DNA of 64,000 nucleotides from Clytia hemisphaerica (Eukaryota > Cnidaria > Hydrozoa > Leptothecata > Clytiidae): NCBI GenBank assembly GCA_902728285.1, contig CACVBU010001197.1:861870-925869 (forward strand), in the 5' to 3' direction. Shown here piece by piece: positions 1 to 15,000 of the stretch. Position 1 is the first letter of the stretch. Every line of letters begins with the position of its first letter. The position numbers were made by a program, and so were the translations under genes. The notes beneath the pieces were generated by a model. The model saw only the letters and a program-made list of their open reading frames with translations. It made no database searches and was not told where the DNA came from.

Positions 1-3000
1 AGGATGTCATGCGGGTTTGTCGTGATCAGAACAAGATTTCGACCTGCGATAACACAAATATAAATGATGAAAGAAAAATTCAGTCCTGAAGGTTTATACT
101 TATTTGTAAATCCAAAAAAAAAAACATTGTTGATTTTTGGAGTAAAGGATTTCATGATGAAACTAACTTTGAGGATAAAAGGCCAAGCGATTTTCACAAC
201 CAATAAAACACGAGAAGAGTTCTACATATATCACAATAATACTCTAGGCTTTTTCATTGAAAAGAAAATAGATAATAAGCTATGGGAAAGCACAAACCTT
301 CAGACTTGAGATTATGTTTTGGTTCATCTTGAGGTGTGTTGTTTTCGAATGCAGTTATTGGTATTGTAGAGATAACATCTAAGCCTTTCTCACATGCTGC
401 CTTTCAAATAAAACATATTAATAAGCCATGAAAAACGAAGTTTTCTTTGGTAGGGAAATGGTCAAATGTCAAGCCACGGGTATACAATGTCCTGATTGAT
501 TAGACGATTAGCAGTAAAAGAACAAGTGATACTTTTATGGACCTACCTGGTTATGCATTTAACACATATATAATTGTTATCTACGTGAGTGTGACCATTA
601 AACAATTATTCAGAACACAAATAGTGACGATCTATTAAAATTAGTCGCTTGTTTCTTATAAAAAAAACGTTTAGGAACCAAAATTTCATGCTCTTGAAAT
701 ATCTTTCATATTCAAGACTTCGTGAGCAAGAGCATTGATTTATGCTTATTAATAGTGATTCTTATGGATAAAGATGCGTTTTTTGAGCTGAAAAATTCTT
801 TTTTTACAAAAATCTGCTTGAGCCATCTTTTACCAACTTTCATGCAAAAAGTCAGAAAAAAACAATGATCCAATATTTCCACAAGTCCAAAAAACGCTTT
901 TTTTAGCCGTTATTGGCTGAAATTTACCTCAAAATTTTTTTTTCAAAAAACGAGCTCCGTCACATTCGAGGGTTTATAGTTATGCATCTTTGTGCAAAAA
1001 AATCATAAAGAATGAAAGAGCCAATCTCGAGAAAAGCTAATACCTAAGTAATTGATAATGTGCTTATAAAAAAATATTGAATGTGGCCAGTTTTTCTATA
1101 AAAACACGCCTAGCAACCAAAAGTTCATGTCTCAACACACATATTCTTTAAAAGTAAGCCCTCGTGAGCAATAAAAAAAATCTATCTCATAAAAAAAATT
1201 GAGTAATTTGACTAAGAACATTTATGTATGCTTATTAATAGTGATTCTTATAGATAAACATACGTTTTTTGGTAACAGACGAACGGACGAACGAGCGAAC
1301 GGACGAACGAACAAACACAGGTTAATTTATAGGACCTCCACCGGGTAGGTCCAAAAACAGTGCATTAAGAGGAGAATGTCGCAGTCCAATGAGCGAAACG
1401 CACAAGGTCTCGAGAAAGATTTGTCAATTTCGCATAGCGAAAGTATTCAAATTTCTGTCTATCGAGAAAATTTTTGGGGCGCAAATTATGGCGTGGGCGT
1501 TTGGCTGCGGGCGTACTACAGGCAATATTCTAAAGGTGGACTCACTCACAAAGATAAAAAACTAATATGCGCTAGTGCAAGAAGTGTAACCAAGCCTTTG
1601 TAAACATTCATCGTGAGAACTTTTTAATGGCTGCTTGATTGGGTGCACATGCTTTTGAAACTTGCTGCTGCTGTTTAAATCTTTCTCATGTTTTCTGGTC
1701 TTTTGTAGAGTATTTAAAGAGGTTTATTATTCGTTTACTACTAAGTATTTTATGTTTGTGTAGTTAGTGAATGCACCAATAAATTGATAATGCTCAGTAT
1801 AAAGTGATTTAAATTTCCACAGGGACAACCCACCTCTTCTTCACTAAAACTACAAACAGCGCAGGTATGATTTTTTTCCTTTTTTCACCAGATAGTTATT
1901 TGTTAATAGTGAAACCAATTGTGACAAACAGTCAGTTTAGCAAGTATTTCCTAGAAATCATGTCGATTGAAATTCATTTTCTTATAAGTTAGTTACCGTG
2001 AGAGTAGGTAACTTGCATCAGTGAAGGCTAACATGCATAGCCCTCAAATGAATGACCTGGCTGGTCATTAAAATAAACTATATTCAGCTCCGCCTGCAGC
2101 TCTACTCTACCATTTTTGTTTTGATTTAACTTTGTATTTTAATGACCAGACGGGTCATTCATTTGAGGGCTATGCATGTTAGCCTCCACTGATGCAAGTT
2201 ACCCACTCTCACGGTATAAGTTAAACTTGAATAGCCCTCAAATGAATGACCTGGCTGGTAATTAAAATACAAATTTAAATCAAAACAAAATGATAGAATT
2301 ACATAGAGTTACACCCGGCTTCACAGTAGATATTTCCCCGCTGTTAAAGCTTTAGCGGCGGCGTCTGCTAATAAGCCGTCGGAATAAAGAATGGGCAACA
2401 AGGTAATAAATCAAATTAATCTAGCTTCAATCAAACTTCACCGATCTTGATACACCTTTTGCTAATCAGAATTTTCATTTTGAATCATTGAAAACTCCAG
2501 TGGTACCGATGTTTTTTATAAGATTCTCATTTCCGCATAAGATTCTTGTTACTTTTCTGGAATCTTTCCCCTATATATTTTTCAAAGGATGACCGGCAAG
2601 AGATTGGACCCTCCCCAATACAAAGGAGTCATTGTTGTGATTTGCTAGAAGGACCATTAATCGAATACGTATAATATTGATTCTTTTACTGTTTTTAGCA
2701 CTTATTGCGTTCACTGGTGTGTAAACATTTATTTTATGATTTTGTAAGATTTACGGTCAACCTAGAAATAATCAATTTCAAAAGTCTCTATTAAAGCATT
2801 AGAAAAATAATAGCATCACTTTGAGTGAGGTGTAAGTCAATTTGTATCTGGTGGGAAAATTTGCATGACAGGTGTTAAATAAATCCCCATATTCTATCTT
2901 GACCAAAGTCTGTATGTATCCTTAAGTTACGAGCTTTTCTTAAGATATTTTCATAATTGGGTTGAGATTTTGGAAAGTTTTGGCAAAAATACCCAGATTT

Positions 3001-6000
3001 TAATCTTAAGGAGTATTATTTAGTCCCGCTGCTGAGGTCGAAAATTGTTTCGTTTCGTGACACATCTCTTAGAACTAAAAAAAATTGATGGGAACTGGTA
3101 AATTAAGATGTGTAGATTACGAATCAAAAGAATTTCTTTAAAGCTTAAAGTTGGCTAGTTTTTACCCTGCCATTTTCTCCAGAAGCTCAACTACTCAACT
3201 GCTTTTTGCCTTTCAAATGATTTTGATTGTGGTGCGCCATCATTCATATCATATCAGAAAGCTACAACGGATTTTTCTGATTAGCCATTTTCTCAATTTT
3301 AGAAAAATTCTACTGTTTATAGAAAGAAGTTAATATAAAGTTTGCACAAGTGAAATAAGTCTTTATATCACAAGTGACTTGTCATCAAAGCACAAAATGA
3401 AGTTACTGGCATCAAAGAATGAAAGGTCATTTTTTCTTCTTCATTTTCAAAACATATTAAAATTATTTTTTCAAGTATATTGCAGTTCTCTAAATTATTC
3501 TGAATTGAAAGATTTTTTTACGCTTATAAAAAGGGTTTTTTTAGTCGCATTTTTTAGGATTCTGAGAAAACAGGGTATCTACGACCTGTGTGTACAATAC
3601 AATGTGTATATTTTGTGTAACGCTTCATTCAAAATACATAATGCTGCAGGAGTCACGTTTCACGCGTCTTCGTTTTCGTCGTCGATGTTCAAATATTATG
3701 CGAAATTTTCGACTTTAAGTCGTCTTGTTTTATCTACATTAGTGGAAGAAAATTTCACGGAGAAAAAAATACAGCGATTTTCGCAAAATTGGGAAAATAA
3801 TCCTGCGAAAAATTTCTCTAGTATCATCTGCATAGTAATCAAAATTTCAGCCATACCTTTCTCTGTCCGGAACAGTACAAAGCGCAAAGATGACGTAATT
3901 CGCCTTTCAATGGATTCTAGAAAACAAAAGATTAATGGAGAAGTTCAGACATTCTGATTTAGAGAGAATCTGCTTAAAAACAAAGACAATAACCTTAAGA
4001 GAAAAAATTCTGCTTAACATGGAAACTGTGACCCGACTTGGAATACCCGAAAATATGTTGAAATCTACTATAACATTGGTGATATCTGAACACCAGAAGT
4101 CAGTTCCAAAGTATAAGGTTCCGCGTATTCACTGAATGAAAAGAATAAAAGTTCATACCAGTTCACGAACGTGATCCAATTTGTCAATAATCTTCCGAAA
4201 TTTACCCTGAAAAAAAGAAGAAAAAAAGAAGAATAAATCAGTCATAATTGTCAGTCATAATTAACTAGAAAATTTAATGATATTTCATTTGGAGAATTCT
4301 CAGATCTATATATACCGCCTCCCCGAAGTTACGGGACGAAAGCAAGAAGGAAATTCCCAGGTGCTAAAGCTCAACTTCAGTTGAAAATTTGTTCGTGACG
4401 ATGGAAAGAATTGACGTCAATAAAAACTGTTGACGTCAAATATTTCTTGTCTACATACAAACGAGTCTCAGAAAAGATTCAAACCAATCTCTCAGACATC
4501 TTCACACAAAGAGTTTGCACTTCACATTGACAATATTGAAATGATCCCATGCAATATGATGAAGCACGCGCGCAAACCGAACAGTAAGCATCCGTATCGT
4601 TTCCTGAACCTCAGTGATGGATGGAACAAGCAAACAGACAGTGGTTTCATGGAATCATCAACACAAGGCGCTACTGTAGGTGAAGGAGATGAGGAAGAAG
4701 GCTTCATTAATTGCTTTGATGAACAAACTGTCAACCTTCAACTACCTTTGAGAGATGTCAACCAAGATTTTGTACAAAAAATGAAAAAAGAGGTAAGGTT
4801 TTGAAACAGTTCATAGTTTGATATACTAAATGAGACATGCTCCCAAAAATATATTAAATCAAAGAAGGGAGCAGTGCACTATTCCTACGCTTTCGCTAAC
4901 GGCGAGTAAGTTTCCGCTTGCGGACAAAATATCATGATATAATAAGTGGGGTGTGCTGAAGCACGAAAAAAGAGCGGCAAATCAAGAAAATAATGAAAGC
5001 CCGATTCTTTTAAAAGCCATATTTTGCTTAACAAATAGAAGCCAATGTAGTGTGCGTCATGCAATAAATGCAGGGGTATCTTTGAGAAACGATCGAATTA
5101 AAAGAAATTTTTTAACATGGCTTTGTTGGAAGAGGCTGCAGAGTTTGTTGAGATCGATTTAAACGATGAACTTAGCCAATTGGAAGAAACGATACGAACA
5201 AGCTAGATGCTGAATGGACCTACCTGATGATGAAAGTTAGATAGCAATGCGAGGAGAAAAAAATCAGTCAGAAAATATATCGTTTAGCGAAAATGCATAA
5301 CGCAATAAATTCATCATTGATTGTTGATGGGGGGAGAGGGAAGGGTTGTAGGGAAAAATTAATAGAAAGTTCTGGTCGCAAAAATCAGTTTTATTGACAA
5401 TTGAATCATGCTTGATGGTGAGCATTGTTATCAATAATGTTTTTGTGTGAAGAACATAGAAATACAAGGAAAACATATAATGAAAATCTGCAAAGACGGC
5501 GATTTCCGGCATTTTCAGCCGGAATAGAATTTTTCTCAAAAATCGAACTCGGCCATGTTTTAGGCATTGCTAATACGCATCTTTCTGCAAAAAATCAGAA
5601 AAAGCTAAAGATGAAAATTCGAGAAAATGTAAAAAAAACGGTTTTCCGGCATATTTCTGGCATTTTCGGCCGGGAAAAAATATTTTTCGAAAATCGGGCT
5701 CCGTCACATTTTAGGTATTGTCATTTTGCATCAGTGTGAAAAATTTCATGAAAAAATATAAAGTACAGCTCGAGAAATTCAAGAAATACCGTTTTTCCGG
5801 CGAAAATAGGCTGTTCCGGCGATTTTTAGAAAGTTCCGGCTTCAAAAATCACTTTTATTGACAATTAAACCATGCTTGATGGTGGGCATTGCTATCAATA
5901 ATGTTTTTGTGTGAAAAAACAACGAAATATAAGGAAAAATTTCGATGAAAATCTGCAAAAACGGCGATTTCCGGGATATTTCCGGCATTTTCAGCCGGAA

Positions 6001-9000
6001 TAGAATTTTTCTCAAAAATCGGACTAGGCCATGTTTTAGACATTGTTAATACGCATCTTTGTGCAAAAAATCAGAAAAAACTAATGATGAAATCTCGAGA
6101 AAATGCCAAAAAACCCGTTTTTCCGGCATATTTCCGGCATTTTCGGCCGGAAAAGTACGTTAATTGAAAATCAGACTCTGTCATATTTTAGGTATTGCCA
6201 TTTTGCATCAGTGTGCAAAATTTCATGAAAAAATATAAAGTACAGCTCGAGAAATTCAAGAAATACCGTTTTTCCGGCGAAAATAGGCTGTTCCGGCGAT
6301 TTTTAGAAAGTTCCGGCTTCAAAAATCACTTTTATTGACAATTAAACCATGCTTGATGGTGGGCATTGCTACAAATAATGTTTTTGTGTGAAAAACAACG
6401 AAATATAAGGAAAAAGTCCAATGAAAATCTGCAAAAACGGCGATTTCCGGGATATTTCCGGCATTTTCAGCCGGAATAGAATTTTTCTCAAAAATCGGAC
6501 TAATTCATGTTTTAGGCATTGCTAATACGCATCTTTGTGCAAAAAATCAGAAAAAACTAATGATGAAATCTCGAGAAAATGCCAAAAAACCGGTTTTTCC
6601 GGCATATTTCCGGCATTTTCGGCCGAAAATGAATTTTTTTCGAAAATCGGGCTCCGTCACATTTTGGGCATTACCATTTTGCATCTTTGTGCCAAAAATT
6701 AGGAAAAACTAATGAGCCAATCCCGAGAAAAGCTAGTAACGAACGGACGAACGAACGGACGAACAGAGGTTAATTTATAGGACCTACAGCCCACCGGGGT
6801 AGGTCCAAAAAAGAAAGAAAGGATAACAGAAAAGTATTTACAAAAGGTGCAAGTAAGGTTTATCGTGAACCATATCTATATAAGTTTATCCACCGAACTT
6901 CATACATGATGGGCCAAAAGCATTTTTCAGCTCGATTGAAAGTTTATATTGAAGACGATGAGCATATTTGGCCGTTTCATATGTCGGCTGTCTTTCAAAT
7001 TAAAACCATTTTAAAATTTACAACTTATTAAAATAAGCATAGGTCTGAAAACTTCGAAAAAGTAGGTAAAAACGGAAGAACGAACCAAAATCCACTGCAA
7101 TTGTGATGTTGTTTGGGGGCGTTGTAATCTGTTAGATTACCTTTGCCCATTGTGGATTCAGTTATCAACAATTTAGTTTCTGCATTCAGCTTACTGAGGA
7201 TTAAAGAATTTTTATGCTTAAAAAGAAGAATTAGTATTAAAGCAACGAAAGTGCACGAACCAAAATCCACTGCTTTCCTAAAACTCTCACAACTCTTTAT
7301 AGGACGGTGCAGTTGAGATCAACCTCGAAAAACGTATGCAGGAAATGGAGGTCGTACTCAACTCCCTGGAAACAGACATTGAACGAGTCAACACAAAGAT
7401 CGAGAAGAAGACTAAAAATATACACTGGTACAACTTATACAAACGATTTCGCGTCAGAACCTTAAAAGGTCGTCTCGATAATATGAATATCAAAAAACGA
7501 GAAGCTAAGCTTGTTCTGGATCTTATTGATGCTTTTGTTAACCCACAAAAACGTACACAGAGCCGTGGTTGGGGTTCCATTGTGAAGAGCGAAATACTTC
7601 TACCAGATGATGTCTAAGGGTGGTCCACCCTATGTATTTACTGATAAACAAATGATAATCACAAAAATATAGTATAATTCCACGAAATCAATTCAACGTG
7701 TTTTTTGATATGAAAGAACCTTTGAGGTGATCTACAAACCGCACATTTTGTGCCCCAGAGTTACCTGACGCAGACTTTGATGAAAGTTTTTACTCTTTAC
7801 GGTAATCTCTATCTCAGAGCTCGGTGAAATGTTTCTCAGCGAAGATAAGAATTTAGGTTTTAAGAAGTGTTTCAGCATAAAAAATTTTCCGACTGGGGAG
7901 AGATTTATTTTCATAGCGTCATCCCCCTGCTAGTTTGGGGGGGGGTTACACCCTCCAAAAAGCCAAAAAAAGGTGGGGCCTAAAGATGTTTCAAATATTT
8001 GAGGGACCTAATGTACTTTGGGGAGCTGAAATCTCATCATTCAACGTGGGGGCTGAATACTTTATCTTAATGGTTGGTTTCAATTACTCAAATTAAAGCT
8101 CATGAAGGTGAAAAATAATTTTCGCCTGTGGCGCAATATCTTTATATAAAGTGAGCAAAATATTTCATCTTAACCTTCGAACTGCCTAAACCCAGGCTGG
8201 CGATGTTTTGAATTTCCCGCTGTGCGAGCTTTTACGGCTGATGTCGGTAACATTTTCTAATAAGGAGTCTTATCGGCTATGTGACGCGAGGATGTGATAA
8301 CTTGTAGACAGAATCTTTTCTCACACCTGATAAAGAAGCGAGTCGACTTTGAAGGTGTTTAGCCAGTTCCATTGTGAAGTTTTCCATTGCTCTTTGATAT
8401 GACTGAATTCTGAATAAAAATTTGAATGAGAAAATGAAATAAATAACAAGCTAGATGCTGAATGAACCTACCTGATGATGAAAGTTAGATAGCAATGCGA
8501 GGAAAAAAATGAAAAAAATCAGTCAGAAAATATAGCGTTTAGCGAAAATGCATAACGCAATAAATTCATCATTGATTGTTGATGGGGGGAGAGGGAAGGG
8601 TTGTAGGAAAAAAATAAATGGAAAGTTCTGGTCGCAAAAATCAGTTTTATTGACAATTGAATCATGCTTGATGGTGAGCATTGTATCAATAATGTTTTTG
8701 TGTAAAAAACATAGAAATACAAGGAAAAAATCTAATGAAAATCTGCCAAAACGACGATTTCCGGCATTTTCAACCGGAAAATTTTTTTTCTCAAAAATCA
8801 AACTCGGCCATGTTTTGAGCATTGCGAATACACATCTTTCTGCAAAAAATCAGAAAAAACTAAGGATGAAAATTCGAGAAAATGTCAAAAAACCGTTTTT
8901 TCCGGCATAAAAATGTTTTTCGAAAATCAGGCTCCGTCACATTTTAGGTATTGTCATATTGCATCAGTGTGCAAAATTTCATAAAAAAAATATAAAGTAC

Positions 9001-12000
9001 AGCTCGAGAAATTCAAGAAATACTGTCTTTCCGGCAAAAATAGGTTGTTCCGGCGATTTTTAAATAGTTCCGGCTTCAAAAATCAATTTTATTGAAAATT
9101 GAAACATGCTTGATGGTGGGCATTGCTATTAATAATGTTTTTGAATGAAAAAAACAACCAATTATAAGGAAAAAGTCCAATGAAAATCCAGAAAAACGGC
9201 GATTTCCGGCATTTTCGGCCGGAAAAAATTTTTTCTCAAAAATCGGACTCGACCATGTTTTGGCCATTGTTAATACGCATCTTTGAGCAAAAAATCAGAA
9301 AAACTAATGATAAAATCTCGAGAAAATGCCAAAAAACCCGTTTTTCCGGCATATTTCCGGCATTTTCGGCCGGAAACAATTTTCGAAAATCGGGCTCCGT
9401 CACTTTTTAGGAATCATCATTTTGCATCATTGTGCCAAAAATCAGAAAAAAGTAATGAGCCAATCCCGAGAAAAGCTGGTAACAGACGAACGAACGAACG
9501 AACGAACGAACGAACGAACGAACGAACGAACGAACGAACGAACGAACGAACGAACGAACGAACGAACGAACGAACGAACATGGGTTAATTTAAAGGACCT
9601 CCACTGGGATACCCGGTGGTGGGTCCAAAAATTTTGCTGTTCCGGCGATTTGAAGAAAGTTCCGGGTGCAGAAATCAGTTTATTGACAATTGAATCATGT
9701 GGGTATTGTTATCAATAATGTTTTTGTGCGAAAAAAAAAGAAAAGGAAAAAGTCCAATGAAAATCTGCAAAAATATTGATTTCCAGCATATTGTCATTTT
9801 CAACCGGAAAATAATTTTCCACGAATTCGGACTAGGTTAGGTTTTGGTCATTGCTAATACGCATCTATGTGCAACAAATCCGAAAAAAACTAATGAGTTG
9901 ATAACAGACAGACGGAGGAACAAATGAATGGACAAAAATTAATTTAAAGGACCTCCAGGCAATTCCAATATGTACCTTAAGTGGATAAATTTTCGCGTGG
10001 ATTAATTTTCGCAGTTTTTGCAAATTTTAGCCATTTTCGCGAAATTTAGTCCACGCAAAAATTTTGAAGGCCTTTGATTCGCGAAAATTAGTCCACGCGA
10101 AATTATTTGGAATTTTACAATCGCGAAAATAACTTTGTCTGCCTTAGTTCGATCAAAAACACACATCTCTTTTCTAGTTACAATTTATATAGTCGCGAAG
10201 TTAAATAAAGAAGGCCATTTTCGCGAAATTTAATCCACGCGAAAATTTTAGAGACCCTTGATTCGCGAAATTTAATCCCCGCGAAATCTTTAAAATCTTG
10301 TCTCGCGAAAATTAGTACACGCGAAAATTTATCCACTTAAGGTACTTTATTAAAATAGGAAATAATTTTTCAAATCTGGTGCTTTATAATGGTCAAAAAC
10401 TCTCAATCCTTTCATTAGTAATGTTATTTCTTTCCTATTTTGACGATTAGGGTTGTAACGATCTTGTTCTATATTTTTAGACTAGACCTATAATAAAGAG
10501 ACTTAATATATATGATATGATACTGGCTTGTGTCGCTTTTACACTGGCGACGAAGAGACTATTGAAACAAGATACATATAGTGATACACACAAGACCACT
10601 AGCTGAAACTGGACACAGACACAACACACTGACAGACTTGATCCAGAAGAAAGACTTGGACGTCTTACCAAAAGCTCAGTCATACCAGGTTTGCCCTGGA
10701 CCTTCGAGGTAAGACTATTCCTTACTTTATTACCATACTCTATTTGACTGATCAATCACTGAATCAAGACGCTGCCAACATAGCACAGGAGACGACTTCA
10801 CAAGACACGTGATTAAGGAAAAGAAGAAAGACACGTCATAGTCTTACTGAAACTTTCATCACACCAGGTGTGCCCTGGTCGTTGTAGGTAAGACCTTTCC
10901 TTTTCCTGTCTAATACGAACAACGCAGTTCAAGATGAATTTCAGTCCTGAACAATTCCAGACACTTATGGCAGCTATCACTGGCGGTCAGCTACAACAAG
11001 CAGCTCCTGCTGCGGCAGCTGCAGCACCACCAAAGAACGATCCATCCGCACTTGGGCCGATACGACAATGCGGACTAGGTACTGACAAGATGCAGAAGCT
11101 CATTCTGTTTAACGAATGGCTTGATGATGCAGAAAACAGGATGGACTACATTGGTGTAACAGAAGACAAAGAAAAGATCATCCTCCTGAAAACTTGGGGA
11201 GGACCAGAGATGGTTGAGTTGATTCGTGCAGAGAGATCACACCTCAACACAGGAGCCCGAGCAAACGAAGAAGGTGCACAAGCAAATGGGGAAGGTGCAG
11301 AAGCAAACGCAGAAGCTGCACCTACCTACATGCAGACTATTGAACGGCTACGTTACTATCTGAGACGTATGGTCAATCGAACAATGGCCATGCACCAGCT
11401 TCTGGGGACCAAACAAGGAACACGAACGTGGGGTGACTTCCTTCTAGATCTTGAAAAGAAGGCCAAGTCCCTGAACTTTGACAAGAAACCTTACACCACA
11501 GAGGAAGCTATAAAGGATGCTGCCATATTCGGCATGAATGATGTCAGCCTGAGAGAGAAGGCGCTTGCGGAGGATCCAAACCTAGAGAAACTTTCTAGAT
11601 GGGGCCAAGCACGAGAGGCAGGCCGAGACGACGCCCACAGCCTGGACAAGACAACACATGTCAAACGTGTTCGACACGAAATGAATCAAGATAATATGAC
11701 ACAAGAGGAGATAGACGAGATGATTGAAACCCTGAAAGTAATGAAGCTCAAAAAGGCAGGAAAGTATAGCAACAGACACAAAGGATCGTGCAACCGATGC
11801 AACTCCAGCCATCAGTCAGGGAGATGCCCAGCAAATGGCAAAGAATGCTTCACATGTGGTGGGAAGAACCATTTTGCCAGAACTCCAATTTGTCCTGGAA
11901 AGAAGACGGTCAAAAGAATCAACGCAGATTACTTTACAACATTGAAGCGAAATGACTCGAACCAAGAACCTTCTACACTCACTGCCATAAAGAAGGTGAC

Positions 12001-15000
12001 CAAGCCAGCAGACAAATGGGTCGATGTCAAGATAGGCGGCACAAAACACACCCTCTTCGCAGACACAGGTAGCCAGCACACCATCATCACACCGGAACAC
12101 TACAGCGACGCCATGGGACCCCTGGAAGAGCCGGACATCATACTCAGGGCATGGGGATCTTCAAACAATCTCAACATCACCGGAATGGTTCACACTGTGA
12201 TCGAGAACGCCAAAGGAAGCAAGATCAATAGCAAAGTATATGTTGTGGACGGTTTTCAACCAGAACCGCTACTCGGAGACAACGACGCAGAAACACCTAG
12301 GATTCATCACCTTCAACAAGGAAGGAAAGAGCCCCCGAACACAAGACACAGTGCAATCAAGAGGATTCCCCAACTCATCAGAGATAACCCTTGGGATACA
12401 AGTCGAAACACGTCCTGACAGCAACGAAGCAGACCCAACAGAGATCGAAAAGTAATGAAACTCGTCGACGGATACCGAGGTCTAGTCTTCGACGACAACA
12501 AAATTGGATGCATCAGACGAAGCCCATCCACCTCGACTATGAAGAAGAATTCGAGCCAAAGCAACCACCATTTCGCAACGTTCCAATCCACTATCAAGGC
12601 GAAGTCAGCAAACTCCTTGAATTTCTGAGAACACAGGGGAGTGAGTGATAACGGTGTGACCACACGAGAAAGCTATGACTGCGTGATGAAACGTGGGTGA
12701 TAACAGATAAAAGCAATGGTCAAATCAGGATGAACATAGACAACACACCACGCAATACGGGGATGAAGCGCACTCGATTCCACGTCCAAACCACCACAGG
12801 AGATCCGCCACGACCTGAAGGAAGCGAAGATTTTCAGTGAAATGGACATGGGCTGGGGTTACCATCAACTTCAGCTAGACAAAGAATCCAAGACAAGAGC
12901 ATCTTTCAAACACACGAGGGCCTTCACAGAATGGAGAGGCTGTATTTCGGACCCACAGCCTCAAGCGGCGTCTTCCACAACGAGATACGGAAAGCATTTG
13001 CTGGCCTCCAAGGCTTCACTACATTGCATGACAACATCCTAGTCTACGGAGAGACTATAAGGAGCATTACAGAAACCTCGCAGCATTCCTGGATCGTTGT
13101 AAAGAGAATGGCACAATCCTCAAACCGTCCAAATCGACGTTCGGGACAGACAAGAATCAAATGGTTTGGTCGGACGTTCCATTCCAATGGCGTGACAGCG
13201 GACCCAAAGAAGATCAAAACATCAAGACGGTGTGCAGACCTGAAAACACAGAGGATGTTCGCTCTTTGTGATGGCTGCCAATACAATGCGAAGTTCACAT
13301 TCGACAACAAACTACAAAACAACATATGAAGACACTACCGCACCGATTCGCAAATTGTTGAAGAAGGGGAGAAATTCCGCTGGCAGGAAAAGAGGAAACT
13401 GCATACCAGACGCTGATGCAAATCCTGGACGATCCAGCAACTCTACAAGCGTACGATCCCAATGAAAAGACTCATGTGGTGTCGGACTCATCAGAGGTAG
13501 GAATCCAAGCAAGCATCTACCAGGAGAGGGGAGAAGGTATGCGGGTTCCGATAGACCACAACAGCAGAGCTCTAACCGATGTTGAACAACGATACAGCCC
13601 AATTGAAAGAGAAAGTCTTGGTCTCTGTTTTGCAATGGAGCAGTTTCGCTACTACGTTGTCGGAAGTCAATTCACAGCATGGACAGACCATGAACCTCTC
13701 ATTCCAATCTACAACAATCGACAGAAACCAGCATCTCGCAAAATCAGCAACCACAGAGACCGGGTTCAAGATCTCCAATTCAATCTCCGCTACCTGAAGG
13801 GGAAAGAAATGCCATGCGACTATGGCAGCAGACACCCGAACCCGATATCCCACCTCACAGAAATGGAACAAGACGATCTAGGCTTCGATATTGGAACAAC
13901 CATTCTAGTACGGAAAATCAACCTCAACAACACAACACCGGCGATTGACATCGACACCATCAGACAGGCTGCACAAAGTGATCCACACTACCAACAACTC
14001 ATAGAAGACATCTCAAAAGGCAGATCAGAGCCGCCATCTGGATCAGAAGTCAACAACAGAATTTACAAAGAGCTATCGGTCGAAAATGGCGTCATCATGA
14101 GAGGGAGTCAAATCTATGTCCCAGACACGCCCATGCAACCAGGACAACGCAACCTCCGATTGAATCTTATTGACATAGCACACGAAGGACACCCAGGAGA
14201 AACCATGATGAAACGATACATGCGGTCAAGATTGTGGTTCCCATTGATGGACAAGGCCATACATATTTTATTTTCTTACAGTTACATAGACTGACCGCAT
14301 ATCGGTTTCACAGCAGTTTTTTTTAAGAGATATTTTATTTGACCCATGTACAAGTAGTGTGCATGTGTAACGATCTTGTTCTATATTTTTAGACTAGACC
14401 TATAATAAAGAGACTTAATATATATGATATGATACTGGCTTGTGTCGCTTTTACAAGGGTCGCAGTAAAAAGCTTTAAGAAAACTTAGATCGACTGTGAT
14501 CTAGGCCTCTGCTAATCCGCTAACGAAAAATTTTGTTGTAGATCATTACCTAAAAATAACATCAACTCTTTTGCCTATTTCTCACAAACAATGAAGTATT
14601 TTTTGGAGGGAGGTTTCAATTTCAGACACCCTGATAACTGAAAAACATTGCCAAGAAAAATCTCTGGACTCACAATGGATTTTTCTCATCTTGTTTTAAA
14701 ATGACAAGAAATGGAAGAGACTAATGGAATCATCAACAAACCTTGGTAGTAATTTGCTTCGAGTAAAAGTTGAGCATCGATTGCCACTTGTAAACATTCA
14801 CCCAGGTTTTCATTCACTTTACCAAGAAGCCCTGTAAAATAAATGAAACACTTTTTATGAAGTGGACGGAGGATCGAGACAAAAATACCATTAGCTGCTA
14901 GAAATTTCATCTATTTTTGTATTAATTTTATCTCCTTTGGATCTTGGATTAAAATTTCTCTACCAAAAATTTTAACTCGACCTGGCTCGACTACTTTTAA

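Larger units (their letters stand above)
10449..14460 (+). mobile_element. LTR retrotransposon, Ty3/gypsy-like, internally degraded
   Basis: The 5' LTR (10454-10543) and 3' LTR (14366-14455) are 90 bp, start TG and end CA, and appear identical. They are bracketed by a 5-bp target duplication AGGGT (10449-10453, 14456-14460). A TGG-starting primer-binding-site candidate (TGGCGACGAAGAG) begins at 10545, one base after the LTR. The inside reads gag, zinc knuckles, protease, damaged reverse transcriptase, RNase H and the start of integrase, where coding stops; the integrase core is absent. No purine tract precedes the 3' LTR. It lies in the INTS10 intron between exons 14831-14742 and 8409-8327, in opposite orientation. 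Confidence 0.93.

Noticed and set aside
1376..1603. 75-codon ATG frame on plus (MSQSNERNAQG...)
   Set aside because: No family motif, no splice context, inside an INTS10 intron just after a repeat end. Kept only as a note.
3379..3957. 192-codon plus frame in an INTS10 intron
   Set aside because: Starts at TTG, Phe/Lys/Ser-rich as expected of AT-rich noncoding DNA; no motif or splice sites.
9283..9718. Frames encoding an RTNE/ERTN peptide repeat
   Set aside because: Direct product of the (GAAC)n microsatellite.
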